A DNA stretch of 64,000 bases from Streptomyces sp. NBC_00193 (GTDB lineage Bacteria > Actinomycetota > Actinomycetes > Streptomycetales > Streptomycetaceae): assembly GCF_026342735.1 (NCBI RefSeq), contig NZ_JAPEMM010000001.1, positions 3,286,001-3,350,000 of the forward strand. The letters run 5' to 3'. The notes under the pieces are model-generated. The model was not told the DNA's origin. It did no database searches and saw only the letters and a program-made list of their open reading frames with translations. Shown piece after piece: positions 8,604 through 16,651 of this stretch. The position numbers and the translations under genes are program-made. Position 1 is the first letter of the stretch; each line of letters begins with the position of its first letter.

Positions 8604-9062
8604 GTGAGTACTGGAGCCGGTACGGCTGCGCGGTTCGACCTGCCGGAGATCGACGACTTCACGCGGCCCTACTGGGACGCGGCCGCGGAGGGGCGGCTGT
8701 TGCTGCGGCGCTGCGGGGAGTGCGGCAAGGCGCACCACTACCCGCGGGAGTTCTGCCCGGCCTGCTGGGCGGGGGAGGACCGGGTCGCGTGGGAAACGGC
8801 GAGCGGGCGGGCCACGCTGTACACCTGGTCGGTGATCCACCGGAACGACCTGCCGCCCTTCGGGGCGCGGGTGCCTTATGTGGCTGCGGTGGTGGATCTC
8901 GCGGAGGGGCCGCGGATGATGACCGAGGTCGTGGGTGGGGAGGGGGCGGAGCCGGGGTCGGAGCCGGGGGCGGGGCTGCGGGTCGGTATGGAGCTGGAGG
9001 TGACCTTCCGGGAGGCGGCGGAGGGCATCTGGGTGGCGGTGTTCGCTCCGCGCGGGGCCTGA
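8604..9062 (+). CDS. DUF35 Zn-ribbon/OB-fold acyl-CoA-associated protein
   Basis: A 152-residue DUF35 protein: N-terminal helix (FTRPYWDAAAEGRLLLRRC), a rubredoxin-like zinc ribbon with C37, C40, C51 and C54, and an OB-fold of about residues 60-150. DUF35 proteins partner thiolase-like Ltp2 proteins in steroid side-chain retro-aldol cleavage and act as acyl-CoA-binding subunits. GTG 8604 is preceded by GGAGGAG-like sequence at 8590-8596. The matching thiolase-like gene may be the one at 11702-12922, which carries the same operator. Confidence 0.85.
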   Translation: MSTGAGTAARFDLPEIDDFTRPYWDAAAEGRLLLRRCGECGKAHHYPREFCPACWAGEDRVAWETASGRATLYTWSVIHRNDLPPFGARVPYVAAVVDLAEGPRMMTEVVGGEGAEPGSEPGAGLRVGMELEVTFREAAEGIWVAVFAPRGA

Positions 9063-9082
9063 CCGGCTGCGGGTGGCCCGGC

Positions 9083-9282
9083 CCTGCGGGGCGGAGTCCC
9101 CTACCCGCCCTTCCACCGTTCCCAGGGCTCTGCCCTGACCCGGTCCTCAAGCGCCGGACGGGCTGAGGGGGAGGGGGGTACCGGGCTGTGCCCGGACCCC
9201 CCTGGGGCTCCGCCCCAGACCCCGGTCCTCAAACGCCGGACGGCTGAAATGGCCCCGGTCGCCTCGAATGCCGGACGGCTGG
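9083..9282. repeat. Dispersed GC-rich intergenic repeat, copy 2 (inverted)
   Basis: Complementary-strand version of the repeat at 4041-4214: CCCGCCCTTCCACCGTTCCC (9105-9124), GGTCCTCAAGCGCCGGACGG (about 9142), GGGGCTCCGCCCCAGACCCC, and GGTCCTCAAACGCCGGACGG (about 9224). It fills the gap between two convergent genes and could also stop transcription through its small hairpins. Confidence 0.8.
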
Positions 9283-9290
9283 ATGGGGGG

Positions 9291-9986
9291 TCAGGGCCAC
9301 AGGAGGTGGTGGGTCCACGGGGTGGTGGGGGTGCGGGTGTAGTGCAGGCGGGTGTGGAGGCGGGCCGCGTCGCCCTGGAAGAACTCGATCTCCGTGGGGG
9401 ACAGGACGTACCGGGTCCACGTGGGCGCCGGGGCGTCCGGCTCCGCGCCGGCCCGTTCCCAGGACACCGCCGCGGCGGCGGCCAGCTCCTCCCGGGAGGC
9501 CAGCACCTCGCTCTGGCGCCCCGTCAGCGCCGCCGCCAGCGCTCCGCGCGTGCGGGCCGCCAGGTCGGCGCGGCTCTCCACCGCATCGCACGCGGTGACC
9601 CGGCCCCGGACGCGGATCTGGCGGGCCACCGTCGGCCAGTAGAAGCCCAGCGCCGCCGCCGGCTGCCCGGCCAGTTGACGGCCCTTCGTGCTGGTGGAGT
9701 GCGAGGCGAAGTGCAGGCCGCGCTCGTCGGCGTCGTGCAGCATGACCGTGCGTACGTCCGGGCGCCCGTCCGCGTCCACCGTCGCCAGGCTCATCGTGTG
9801 CGGCTCGGGCTGCCCCGCCTTGGCGGCGTGCGTGAACCACTCCCGGAACAGCTCGAGCGGCTCGGCCGGTGCGGTGGCCGTGTCGAAGGAGGGCAGAGGG
9901 CCGTCCCAGACGCGCAGGGAGTGCAGGGTGGTGTGGAAGTCGCTCACATCGCTCAAGTCGCTCGTCATTCCCCAATCGAACACCAC
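9291..9986 (-). CDS. pdxH: Pyridoxamine/pyridoxine 5'-phosphate oxidase family protein
   Basis: A 231-residue FMN-binding split-barrel protein that follows the PdxH pattern: FREWFTHAAKAGQPEPHTMSLATVDADGRPDVRTVML (substrate and FMN contact), LHFASHSTSTKGRQL (phosphate site of FMN), and the C-terminal dimer/active-site segment IEFFQGDAARLHTRLHYTR followed by W. It would oxidise pyridoxine or pyridoxamine phosphate to pyridoxal phosphate. GTG 9986 (AAGG six bases upstream) is used; ATG 9968 is an alternative that removes six residues. A phenazine-type or other FMN oxidase of the same fold cannot be excluded. Confidence 0.8.
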   Translation of the reverse strand: MVFDWGMTSDLSDVSDFHTTLHSLRVWDGPLPSFDTATAPAEPLELFREWFTHAAKAGQPEPHTMSLATVDADGRPDVRTVMLHDADERGLHFASHSTSTKGRQLAGQPAAALGFYWPTVARQIRVRGRVTACDAVESRADLAARTRGALAAALTGRQSEVLASREELAAAAAVSWERAGAEPDAPAPTWTRYVLSPTEIEFFQGDAARLHTRLHYTRTPTTPWTHHLLWP

Positions 9987-10059
9987 GCGCCTTGGCCGCC
10001 ACTACGATGTGCGGGTTTTACGTGCTTTACGTGAGTCGTGAGCGTGGGGAGACGTAGGA

Positions 10060-10554
10060 ATGGATAACAGCGGCGGCGTCAGAGTCGGCGGCATACGAAG
10101 AGCCCTGGTGGCCTTGGTCGTTGCCGGTGTCGCGGTGGCCTGCGGGCCCGCGCCGGGGGGTGGTGGGGCCGTCACCGCCCCGCCCGGTCCCGTGGCGGCG
10201 ACGGCCGAGGCCACCACCTCCGCACCGGCGGCCCCGCCCCCGCCCCCGCCCACCTCCGCGGCGCCGACTCCCACGCCGACGCCGACGAAGGCTCCGCCGC
10301 AGACCCGGACGCCGACACCCGCGGACCCGAAGCCGGCCCCGACTCCCAGCCGGAGTACGGCCAAGCCCCCGGTCGCCACCAAGGCGCCGCAGGAGCCCCC
10401 GAGCGGGGTCTGCGAGATCGTCTCCAACGCCGGGAACTGCTACAACGCCGGCCAGTTCTGCCGCAAGGCCGACCTCGGACGCTCCACCCACGCCGCGAAC
10501 CGGCGGATGATCTACTGCCGGATGGACGGCACGCAGCCCCGCTGGCAGTACTAG
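10060..10554 (+). CDS. Proline/threonine-rich lipoprotein
   Basis: A 164-residue predicted lipoprotein. Basic N terminus (GGIRRA), hydrophobic core (LVALVVAGVAVA) and a lipobox ending at C28 (VAVAC followed by G). Residues 35-115 are a Pro/Thr/Ala-rich wall-spanning linker (PPPPPPTSAAPTPTPTPTK). The last ~48 residues form a small Cys-rich module (VCEIVSNAGNCYNAGQFCRK and MIYCRMDG) with four cysteines that could form two disulfides. I do not recognise a catalytic function. TAGGA lies just before ATG 10060, so spacing is short. Transcription is ended by the strong hairpin at 10567-10609. Confidence 0.8.
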   Translation: MDNSGGVRVGGIRRALVALVVAGVAVACGPAPGGGGAVTAPPGPVAATAEATTSAPAAPPPPPPTSAAPTPTPTPTKAPPQTRTPTPADPKPAPTPSRSTAKPPVATKAPQEPPSGVCEIVSNAGNCYNAGQFCRKADLGRSTHAANRRMIYCRMDGTQPRWQY

Positions 10555-10566
10555 ACGTACGCGAAC

Positions 10567-10609
10567 GGGGGCGCCCCGCCCGACCTGTCCGGTCGGGCGG
10601 GACGCCCCC
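10567..10609. terminator. Bidirectional terminator hairpin
   Basis: Nested inverted repeats: GGGGGCG (10567-10573) with CGCCCCC (10603-10609), and CCCGCCCGACC (10575-10585) with GGTCGGGCGGG (10591-10601), loop TGTCC. It lies between the convergent lipoprotein and DD-peptidase genes. Confidence 0.85.
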
Positions 10610-10668
10610 GTGGATGTCCTGATGCGCCAGGAGTGCGTCAGTGCGTCAGGACGTCAGACGTCACTGCA

Positions 10669-11604
10669 TCAGTCGAGGACGTCCGGGATGGGCTCGCTGG
10701 TGGTGCTGCGCTGGAGCGCCGGGGCGCCGGCGGGTGCGCCGAGGGCCCAGTTGGTGAGCGCGATGGCGTCCGGGTAGCGGTCCGTGGAGTTCAGCAGGAC
10801 ACCGATGATGGTCTTGCCGTTGCGGGTCACGGAGAAGACGAGGCACTGGCCGGCGACCGAGCCGCTGCCCGTCTTGACGCCGATGGCGCCCTGGGTCTGG
10901 TAGGCGTGGCCGGGCGTGATCAGCAGGTTGGTGTTCGTCCACGTGGTGCTGGTGGAGGTCCCGCCGGTGCTGTACGAGTAGGTCTTGACGATCGACTTGA
11001 AGGTCGTGCCCTTCATCGCGGCGCGGGTGAGCTTCGCCAGGTCGCGCGCGGTGATCTTGTTGTTGCCGTGCTGCGAGATGCCGTCGAAGGCGTCGTAGTA
11101 CGTGTTGGTCATGCCGAGGGTCTTCGCCTTGGCGTTCATCTTCGCGATGAAGTCGTTGATGCGGTCCTGCCGGGACGCGCCCGAGCCGAAGGTGTCGGCG
11201 AGGGCGTAGGCGGCGTCGCAGCCCGAGGGCAGCATCATCCCGTAGAGGAGCTGGCGGACCGTGGGGGTGGCGCCGGCCTTCAGGCGGGCCGTGCTCGCGC
11301 CCTCGCGGACCACGTAGTCCAGGTACTCCTGCTGGACGGTGACCTTCTTGTTGAGGTCGATGCCCGGCGAGGTGAGGACGACGAGGGCCGTCATGATCTT
11401 CGTGGTGCTGGCGCCCTCGAGCTTGGTGTCGCCCGCCTTGTTGGCGAGCGTGGCGCCCGTGGTGCCGTCCATGAGGAAGGCGGACTTGGCGAGGGTCGGC
11501 GGTCCGGTGACTGCCTGGGCGGGCGAGGCGACCGCGATGAGGGCGCCGGTGGCGACGGTGATGGCGAGAGCGGCGCGCGAGCGCCGCAGCAGGTTCGATA
11601 TCAA
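10669..11604 (-). CDS. Serine D-Ala-D-Ala transpeptidase/carboxypeptidase, K15 type
   Basis: A 311-residue secreted low-molecular-weight penicillin-binding protein. Signal peptide: SNLLRRSRAALAITVATGALIAVASPAQA. Catalytic motifs: S66-T-T-K69 (SxxK), S127-G128-C129 and K244-T245-G246. The SGC motif in place of the common SxN is the known feature of the Streptomyces K15 DD-transpeptidase, so this is that subfamily. It acts outside the membrane on peptidoglycan stem peptides. The TTG at 11604 is used, with GGGAA seven bases upstream; no ATG or GTG is placed better for the signal peptide. Confidence 0.9.
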   Translation of the reverse strand: MISNLLRRSRAALAITVATGALIAVASPAQAVTGPPTLAKSAFLMDGTTGATLANKAGDTKLEGASTTKIMTALVVLTSPGIDLNKKVTVQQEYLDYVVREGASTARLKAGATPTVRQLLYGMMLPSGCDAAYALADTFGSGASRQDRINDFIAKMNAKAKTLGMTNTYYDAFDGISQHGNNKITARDLAKLTRAAMKGTTFKSIVKTYSYSTGGTSTSTTWTNTNLLITPGHAYQTQGAIGVKTGSGSVAGQCLVFSVTRNGKTIIGVLLNSTDRYPDAIALTNWALGAPAGAPALQRSTTSEPIPDVLD

Positions 11605-11701
11605 GTGTCAGTTCCCGTGATGGCTGGAGATTCCCCGAAGGGGCCGTGGGCACCGAGGTGCCGGCCCCTCCGGGAGCTTACGCAGCCAGGCCGACAAGGA
11701 G

Positions 11702-12922
11702 TCAGTCCCGTCCCAGAACGATCGTGCCCGAGGAGCAGAACCAGCCGCCCGTGCCCGAGGCGACGGCCACTTGTGGGAGGGTTCCGCCGGGTTTGCGCAC
11801 CTGGCCCGCTCCTGCCTCGCCGCGCAGTTGGCGCACCGCCTCGACCAACAGGAACAGGCCGCGCATGCCGGGATGGCAGGCGGAGAGTCCGCCGCCGTCC
11901 GTATTGACCGGGAATTCGCCGTCCCGCAGGAGGCGGCCCTTCTCCACGAAGGCGCCGCCCTCGCCCTTGGCGCAGAAGCCGAGGTCCTCCAGGGTGACCA
12001 GCGTCATATAGGTGAAGGCGTCGTAGATTTCGGCCAGGTCCACGTCCGCCGGGGTGAGTCCCGCGCGGGCGAAGGCCTGGCGGCCCGAGACCGCCGCGGG
12101 GGAGACGGTGAAGTCCTCCCATTCCGACATCGTGGTGTGCGAGACGGCGGTGCCGGAGCCGAGGATCCAGACGGGCTCCTTGGCGGTGTCCGGTACGTAG
12201 TCCTCCGCGGCCAGCAGGACCGCGCAGCCGCCGTCCGAGCGGATGCAGCAGTTCAGCTTCGTGAAGGGGTCCGCGATCATGCCGGAGGACAGGACGTCGT
12301 CGACCGTGATCGGGTCGCGGAACATCGCGTCCGGGTTGGTGGCGGCGTTCGCCCGTGCCTGCACCGCCACCTCGGCGAGCTGCTCCAGCGTCGTGCCGTA
12401 CTCGTGCATGTGGCGGCGCGCGGCCATCGCGTACTTGGAGACCAGTGTGTGCCCGTAGGGGACCTCGAACTGCAGGGGTCCGCGCGCCCCGAAGGAGAGG
12501 TTCGAGGTCCGGCGGCGGGCCTTGATGTCGGCGCGCGCGGTGGATCCGTAGACGAGGAGGACGGCGTTGGCGTGGCCGGCCGCGATGGCGTCGGCGGCGT
12601 GGGCGGCCATGACCTCCCAGGTGGAGCCGCCGACCGAGGTGGAGTCGACCCAGGTGGGGCGCAGGCCCAGGTACTCGGCGACCTCCACGGGCGCCAGGAT
12701 GCCGAGGCCGGCCGAGGCGAAGCCGTCGATCACCGACCGGTCCAGGCCGGAGTCGGCCAGGGCCCGGCGGGCGGCCTGCGCGTGCAGGGCGTACGGGGTG
12801 GGGCCGTCCACCCGGCCGCAGTCCGAGAGGGCGACGCCGACGACGGCGACCCGGCGGGGCCGGGCCTGGGGGCCGGCGGTGGCGGTGGCGGAGACGGAGA
12901 GAGGTCCAGGTGTGACAGGCAT
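11702..12922 (-). CDS. Thiolase-like lipid-transfer protein (Ltp2/SCP-x family)
   Basis: A 406-residue non-decarboxylating condensing-fold protein of the lipid-transfer type. The N half begins RRVAVVGVALSDCGRVDG; VGGSTWEVMAAHAADAIAAG occupies the thiolase-nucleophile region but has Ser/Gly instead of Cys there, as in Ltp2 retro-aldolases. The C half has YDAFTYMTLVTLEDLGFCAKGEGG and GGGLSACHPGMRG. The family cleaves beta-hydroxyacyl-CoA side chains together with a DUF35 partner. ATG 12922 lies only 17 bases below an operator palindrome. It diverges from the acyl-CoA dehydrogenase at 13091. The DUF35 gene at 8604 is the nearest partner. Confidence 0.85.
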   Translation of the reverse strand: MPVTPGPLSVSATATAGPQARPRRVAVVGVALSDCGRVDGPTPYALHAQAARRALADSGLDRSVIDGFASAGLGILAPVEVAEYLGLRPTWVDSTSVGGSTWEVMAAHAADAIAAGHANAVLLVYGSTARADIKARRRTSNLSFGARGPLQFEVPYGHTLVSKYAMAARRHMHEYGTTLEQLAEVAVQARANAATNPDAMFRDPITVDDVLSSGMIADPFTKLNCCIRSDGGCAVLLAAEDYVPDTAKEPVWILGSGTAVSHTTMSEWEDFTVSPAAVSGRQAFARAGLTPADVDLAEIYDAFTYMTLVTLEDLGFCAKGEGGAFVEKGRLLRDGEFPVNTDGGGLSACHPGMRGLFLLVEAVRQLRGEAGAGQVRKPGGTLPQVAVASGTGGWFCSSGTIVLGRD

Positions 12923-12938
12923 GGAGCTGACGGTACAA

Positions 12939-12953
12939 CTGACGTACCGTCAG
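12939..12953. promoter_or_regulatory. CTGAC-N5-GTCAG operator
   Basis: CTGACGTACCGTCAG, 17 bases upstream of the thiolase-like start. It is preceded by another half-site CTGACGGTAC (12927-12936), so the region reads as one and a half palindromes. Confidence 0.7.
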
Positions 12954-13055
12954 ATGCTAGAGGTGCCCTCCCTCGCCCCTCTCCGACCCTCCCTGTCCTC
13001 CTCCGTCCGCTTCGGGAGGTCCGCCCCCTGTGCTTCTGGCGCTGCCCGCCCTAAC

Positions 13056-13070
13056 ATGACGGCCCGTCAG
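13056..13070. promoter_or_regulatory. Operator variant ATGAC-N5-GTCAG
   Basis: ATGACGGCCCGTCAG, one mismatch from the consensus, 21 bases upstream of the acyl-CoA dehydrogenase start at 13091. With the site at 12939 it gives each arm of the divergent promoter its own copy. Confidence 0.6.
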
Positions 13071-13090
13071 ATACGGGGAGGAGCCCGACG

Positions 13091-14341
13091 ATGGATGCCG
13101 CCTTCACCGCGGAGCAGGACGAGATGCGCCGTACCCTGCGCGAGATCCTGGGCAAACGCTGCGGCCCGGACGAGGTCAAGGCCGCCGTCCGCACCGCCGC
13201 CGGACACGACCGCGAGCTGTGGCAGCAGCTGGCCCGGCAGCTCGGGCTGCCGGGCATCGCCGTGGCCGAGGAGTACGGGGGCGTCGGCTGCACCGCCGCC
13301 GACCTGGTCCTGGCCTGCGAAGAGACCGGGCGGGTGCTGCTGCCCTCGCCGCTGCTGGCCACCGCCGTGCTCGGCGTGCCGCTGATCACCGCGCTGGGGA
13401 CCGCCGAGCAGCGCTCCACCCTGCTCCCGCCGCTCGCGGCGGGCGGGCTCACGGCCGCGCTCGCCGTGCCCGGCCCCGCCCTGGCCACCGCCCTCGCGCT
13501 GACCGGGGACAACGCCCCGGGCGAATGGGCCGGCGGTGGCCGGGCCGGCGGGGTGCAGGCCCGCGCCGTGGACGGCGGCTGGCGGCTGTACGGGGAGGTC
13601 GCCCAGGTGCTCGACGGGCACAGCGCCTCGCTGCTGCTGGTCGCCGCGCACACGGGAGGGTTCGCCCGCAGTCGCACGCTGCTGTTCCTCGTACGGGAGG
13701 ACGCGCCCGGCCTGGTGCGGACGCGGCAGACCACCCTCGACGAGACCCGCCCGCAGGGCCGCATCCAACTCCGCGACGTCGAAGCGGAGTTGCTGGGGGC
13801 TGACGACGCGGACGTGGGCGGAGCCCTCGCCGCCACCGGACGCGGAGCCGCGGCCGTCCTGGCCGCCGAGGCGGTCGGCGCGGCCGGGCAGGCGCTCGCC
13901 CGCACCGTGGAGTACGTACAGCAGCGCGAGCAGTTCGGCCGGGCCATCGGCTCGTTCCAGGCGGTCAAGCACCGCCTCGCCGACCTCTACGTACAGGTCC
14001 AGGCGGCCCGCTCCGCCGCCTACTACGCCGCCTGGGACCCGGAGCAGGGCGGACTCGCCCTGGCCCAGGCCCTGGAGGCGCTGCGGATCACCTCCGGCGA
14101 GGCCATCCAGCTGCACGGCGGCATCGGCTTCACCTGGGAGCACGACGCGCACCTCTACTTCAAGCGGGCGGCCGCCGACGAACTGCTCTTCGGTCCCGTC
14201 CACCGGCTGCGCGCCCATGCCGCGGAAGCCGCCGGGCTGTTCACCCCCGCGGCCCCCGGATCCGTACCCGGACCCGGATCCGTGTCCGCACCCGCACCAG
14301 CCCATGCCCCCGCCCCACGGAACGAGAAGGTGGCCGTCTGA
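13091..14341 (+). CDS. Acyl-CoA dehydrogenase
   Basis: A 416-residue flavoprotein with the three-domain acyl-CoA dehydrogenase layout: helical N domain (to ~120, AVAEEYGGVGCTAADLVLACEETGRVLL), middle beta domain (~120-245) and C-terminal helical domain (RTVEYVQQREQFGRAIGSFQAVKHRLADLYV and IQLHGGIGFTWEHDAHLYFKRA). It oxidises acyl-CoA to enoyl-CoA using FAD. The C terminus has a low-complexity Pro/Ala tail. GAGGAG precedes ATG 13091. The stop overlaps the next ATG (TGATG), so it is coupled to the nitroreductase-like gene. Divergent from the thiolase-like gene under shared operators. Confidence 0.88.
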   Translation: MDAAFTAEQDEMRRTLREILGKRCGPDEVKAAVRTAAGHDRELWQQLARQLGLPGIAVAEEYGGVGCTAADLVLACEETGRVLLPSPLLATAVLGVPLITALGTAEQRSTLLPPLAAGGLTAALAVPGPALATALALTGDNAPGEWAGGGRAGGVQARAVDGGWRLYGEVAQVLDGHSASLLLVAAHTGGFARSRTLLFLVREDAPGLVRTRQTTLDETRPQGRIQLRDVEAELLGADDADVGGALAATGRGAAAVLAAEAVGAAGQALARTVEYVQQREQFGRAIGSFQAVKHRLADLYVQVQAARSAAYYAAWDPEQGGLALAQALEALRITSGEAIQLHGGIGFTWEHDAHLYFKRAAADELLFGPVHRLRAHAAEAAGLFTPAAPGSVPGPGSVSAPAPAHAPAPRNEKVAV

Positions 14342-14814
14342 TGGCGCCCGGAGTCAAGCTGATGCAGAAGGTCTCCTCGACCATGCTGTTCGCCAAGATC
14401 GCACCGCACTTCATCCCCGCCATGGACAAGGCGGTGCACAAGCTGACCCGCGGCAAGGTCATCCTCAGCGCCCAGATGCTCCCCGGCGTGATCCTCACCG
14501 CCAAGGGAGCCAAGACCGGCGAACCGCGCACCACCCCGCTCGCGTGCATGCCGGAGCAGGACGGGGTGAGCTGGCTGCTGATCGGCTCGAACTTCGGCCG
14601 CCCCGGACACCCGGCGTGGACCGGGAACCTGCTCAAGAACCCTGACGCGGACGTGAGTTGGAAGGGTCAGGACATCGCCGTACGCGCCCGCCTGCTGGCG
14701 GGTGAGGAACGCGCGGCGGCGTGGCAGGCGGTGCTGAAGTTCTGGCCGCCGTACGCGACGTACCAGGCGCGCATCGAGCGCGAGATCCGGTTGTTCCGCC
14801 TGGAGCGTCGCTGA
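14341..14814 (+). CDS. Deazaflavin (F420)-dependent nitroreductase family protein
   Basis: A 157-residue split-beta-barrel protein of the Ddn family: ILTAKGAKTGEPRTTPLACMPEQDGVSWLLIGSNFGRPGHPAWTGNLLKNPDADV is the classical F420-binding stretch. Known members reduce quinones, nitroaromatics or enones with F420H2. It starts in the stop codon of the acyl-CoA dehydrogenase gene, which suggests a redox partner role in the same pathway. The N-terminal ~25 residues form an amphipathic helix that could touch the membrane. Confidence 0.85.
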   Translation: MAPGVKLMQKVSSTMLFAKIAPHFIPAMDKAVHKLTRGKVILSAQMLPGVILTAKGAKTGEPRTTPLACMPEQDGVSWLLIGSNFGRPGHPAWTGNLLKNPDADVSWKGQDIAVRARLLAGEERAAAWQAVLKFWPPYATYQARIEREIRLFRLERR

Positions 14815-14840
14815 TCGCGGCGGAAGTCCCGTAAGGGTGG

Positions 14841-14865
14841 CGGCGGACCCGGTGCGGGTCCGCCG
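14841..14865. terminator. Terminator hairpin between convergent genes
   Basis: CGGCGGACCCG (14841-14851) and CGGGTCCGCCG (14855-14865) form a perfect 11-bp stem with a three-base loop, two bases before the TetR stop codon and 27 after the nitroreductase stop. Confidence 0.8.
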
Positions 14866-14866
14866 C

Positions 14867-15514
14867 TTACTTCGTCGGCTTCTTGCCCGTGATGCCCAGG
14901 TGGACCAGGAGGGCCAGATTCGGCTTCAGTTCCGCCTGCTTCACGCCCCAGGTCTGGAACCCCTTCTGGTGCGAGGCGACCGCCGCGAGCATGGCGACCA
15001 GCGAACCGGCCATCGCCGCCGGGCTCACGTCCTTGTCGACCTTGCCCTTGGCCTGGAGCTCCTTCATCGACTCCGTGAGGGAGTTGGTGACGGAGTTGAG
15101 GATCTTCATGCGGATCTTGTAGAACCGCTTGTCGCCCTCGGCCGCACCGAGGTCGACGACCCGCAGGATGGCGTCGTTGCGCCGCCAGAACTCCAGGAAT
15201 CCGTCGACGAGTTCCTCGGCCGCAGCCCAGCCCGCCTTGCCGACCCACGCGCGCCCCTCGACCAGCGAGGTCAGCTGTGCGCCCTCGTTGGCCATGCGCT
15301 CCGCGATCTCCAGGACGGCGCCTTCGACGTCCGGGAAGTACTGGTAGAAGGTCGCGGGGGAGGTACCGGCCTTGCGGGCGACGTCGATCACTTTGACGTC
15401 GCGGTACGGCGAGGAGCTGAGCATCTCGCTGAGGCAGTCGAGCAGCTTCTGCCTCGTCGCCTGACCGCGCCGGCCGGCAACGCGGCCGTCGACGGTGCGT
15501 ACTTGTCCTGTCAT
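14867..15514 (-). CDS. TetR-family transcriptional regulator
   Basis: A 215-residue repressor. The N-terminal helix-turn-helix is textbook: RQKLLDCLSEMLSSSPYRDVKVIDVARKAGTSPATFYQYFPDVEGAVLEI (about residues 20-70). The C-terminal ligand domain is helical and ends LGITGKKPTK. It lies directly beyond the acyl-CoA dehydrogenase/nitroreductase operon, convergent with it. By size, family and position it is the best candidate in the window for the factor that reads CTGAC-N5-GTCAG, but no such site was found in front of its own gene. ATG 15514. Confidence 0.85.
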   Translation of the reverse strand: MTGQVRTVDGRVAGRRGQATRQKLLDCLSEMLSSSPYRDVKVIDVARKAGTSPATFYQYFPDVEGAVLEIAERMANEGAQLTSLVEGRAWVGKAGWAAAEELVDGFLEFWRRNDAILRVVDLGAAEGDKRFYKIRMKILNSVTNSLTESMKELQAKGKVDKDVSPAAMAGSLVAMLAAVASHQKGFQTWGVKQAELKPNLALLVHLGITGKKPTK

Positions 15515-15685
15515 GCCGTCAGCTTACCGAGGGGTGATCGGCGCGCGATTCGGCCGCCTGCAAATGGGGTGACGGGACGCCTGGCCTGGGCGTACACCCG
15601 TCCCGGCTCGTCATCGGGACCGATTCCGGCCGGGTGCGCCCCCCGGGCGCGCCGTCCGGCTTCGGAGCCTATCCCCCGAATAGTC

Positions 15686-15706
15686 TTATCAACAGGCTGT
15701 GGACAA
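15686..15706. promoter_or_regulatory. Inverted pair of DnaA-box-like sequences
   Basis: TTATCAACA (15686-15694) and TGTGGACAA (15698-15706, complement TTGTCCACA) face each other three bases apart. The second is a perfect copy of the Streptomyces DnaA-box consensus. The rest of the 301-base gap between the TetR and glyoxalase-fold genes holds nothing else recognisable, so this is not a replication origin; it may be a single regulatory or titration site. Confidence 0.45.
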
Positions 15707-15815
15707 GTTTTCGGGCACATCATGATCCGGAGGACATGGCTGGGCGAGCGAGGCGGAACGTGCGCGGAGGGTGCACACCCTCGCACACCCCCGCACAACG
15801 GAAGGAACCGGGCTC

Positions 15816-16619
15816 ATGGCCGCATTCGCAGAAGGCTCACCCTGCTGGGTCGACGCCTCCCTGCCGGACGTGGAAGCGGGCAAGCGCTTCTACGGTGAGC
15901 TCTTCGGGTGGACCTTCTCCGAGGGTGCGGGACCGGAGTACGGCCACTACACCCAGGCCTACAGCCGCGGCCGCAACGTCGCCGCCCTCGCCCCCAAGCC
16001 CGACGGCCGGATGCCGACCGTCTGGGGGATCTACCTCTACACCACCGACGCGTACGCCTGCGCGCAGCGCATCCGGGCCGCCGGCGGCCAGATGGTGATG
16101 GACCCGATGCCGGTCGGCCCGTACGGAACCGCCGCGATGGCCGCCGACCCCGGCGGGGCCGTCTTCGGCCTGTGGCAGCCCGGCACCCACCACGGCTTCG
16201 ACGCCCAGAACGAGCCCTACACGTACTGCTGGTCCGAGGTGTACACCCGGGCCCGCGACGCCGTGGACGTCTTCTACGCCAAGGTCTTCGGCTACGTCCC
16301 CGAGGACCAGAACGACGACGAGTCGGGCATCGAGTACCGGGTCTGGTCCCCGCCCGGCAAGGCGCCCGGCTCGGAGACCGCCGTCCTGGGGCGCAGCCTG
16401 ATCACCGACGCCTTCCCGGAGATCATGCCCGCGCACTTCCTCGCGTACTTCGCCGTCCCGGACTGCGACCAGTCCGTGGCGATGGTGCAGCGCCTCGGCG
16501 GCCGGGTCACCGCCGACCCCTTCGACACCCCGTACGGGCGCATCGCGGTGGTCGCGGACAACCAGGGCGCAGTCTTCGGTCTGCTCTCGGAGCCGAGGAC
16601 GAGGACGGGCACCCCCTAG
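15816..16619 (+). CDS. VOC (glyoxalase fold) family protein
   Basis: A 267-residue two-module vicinal-oxygen-chelate protein: module 1 (CWVDASLPDVEAGKRFYGELFGW to DPGGAVFGLWQPG) and module 2 (YCWSEVYTRARDAVDVFYAKVFGY to DNQGAVFGLLSEP). The start ATG 15816 is set by GAAGGA nine bases upstream and by the SPCWVD opening shared with the family; the longer frame from 15771 would add an unlikely leader. Related to the protein at 2122-2907 and about equal in length. Substrate unknown. Confidence 0.88.
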   Translation: MAAFAEGSPCWVDASLPDVEAGKRFYGELFGWTFSEGAGPEYGHYTQAYSRGRNVAALAPKPDGRMPTVWGIYLYTTDAYACAQRIRAAGGQMVMDPMPVGPYGTAAMAADPGGAVFGLWQPGTHHGFDAQNEPYTYCWSEVYTRARDAVDVFYAKVFGYVPEDQNDDESGIEYRVWSPPGKAPGSETAVLGRSLITDAFPEIMPAHFLAYFAVPDCDQSVAMVQRLGGRVTADPFDTPYGRIAVVADNQGAVFGLLSEPRTRTGTP

Positions 16620-16629
16620 GAGGTGCCCG
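16606..16629. terminator. Terminator hairpin
   Basis: CGGGCACC (16606-16613) and GGTGCCCG (16622-16629) with an eight-base loop that contains the TAG stop of the glyoxalase-fold gene. It separates this gene from the convergent secreted paralogue. Confidence 0.6.
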
Positions 16630-16651
16630 CACAGTCCCGCCGTCCGCCGGG

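Noticed and set aside
15501..15530. Operator half-sites in front of the TetR gene as an autoregulatory site
   Set aside because: TGTCATGCCGTCAG near the start codon has one good half only and no matching CTGAC half at the right distance.
15686..15706. Replication origin
   Set aside because: Only two boxes are present, and no dnaA, dnaN or gyrase gene is near.
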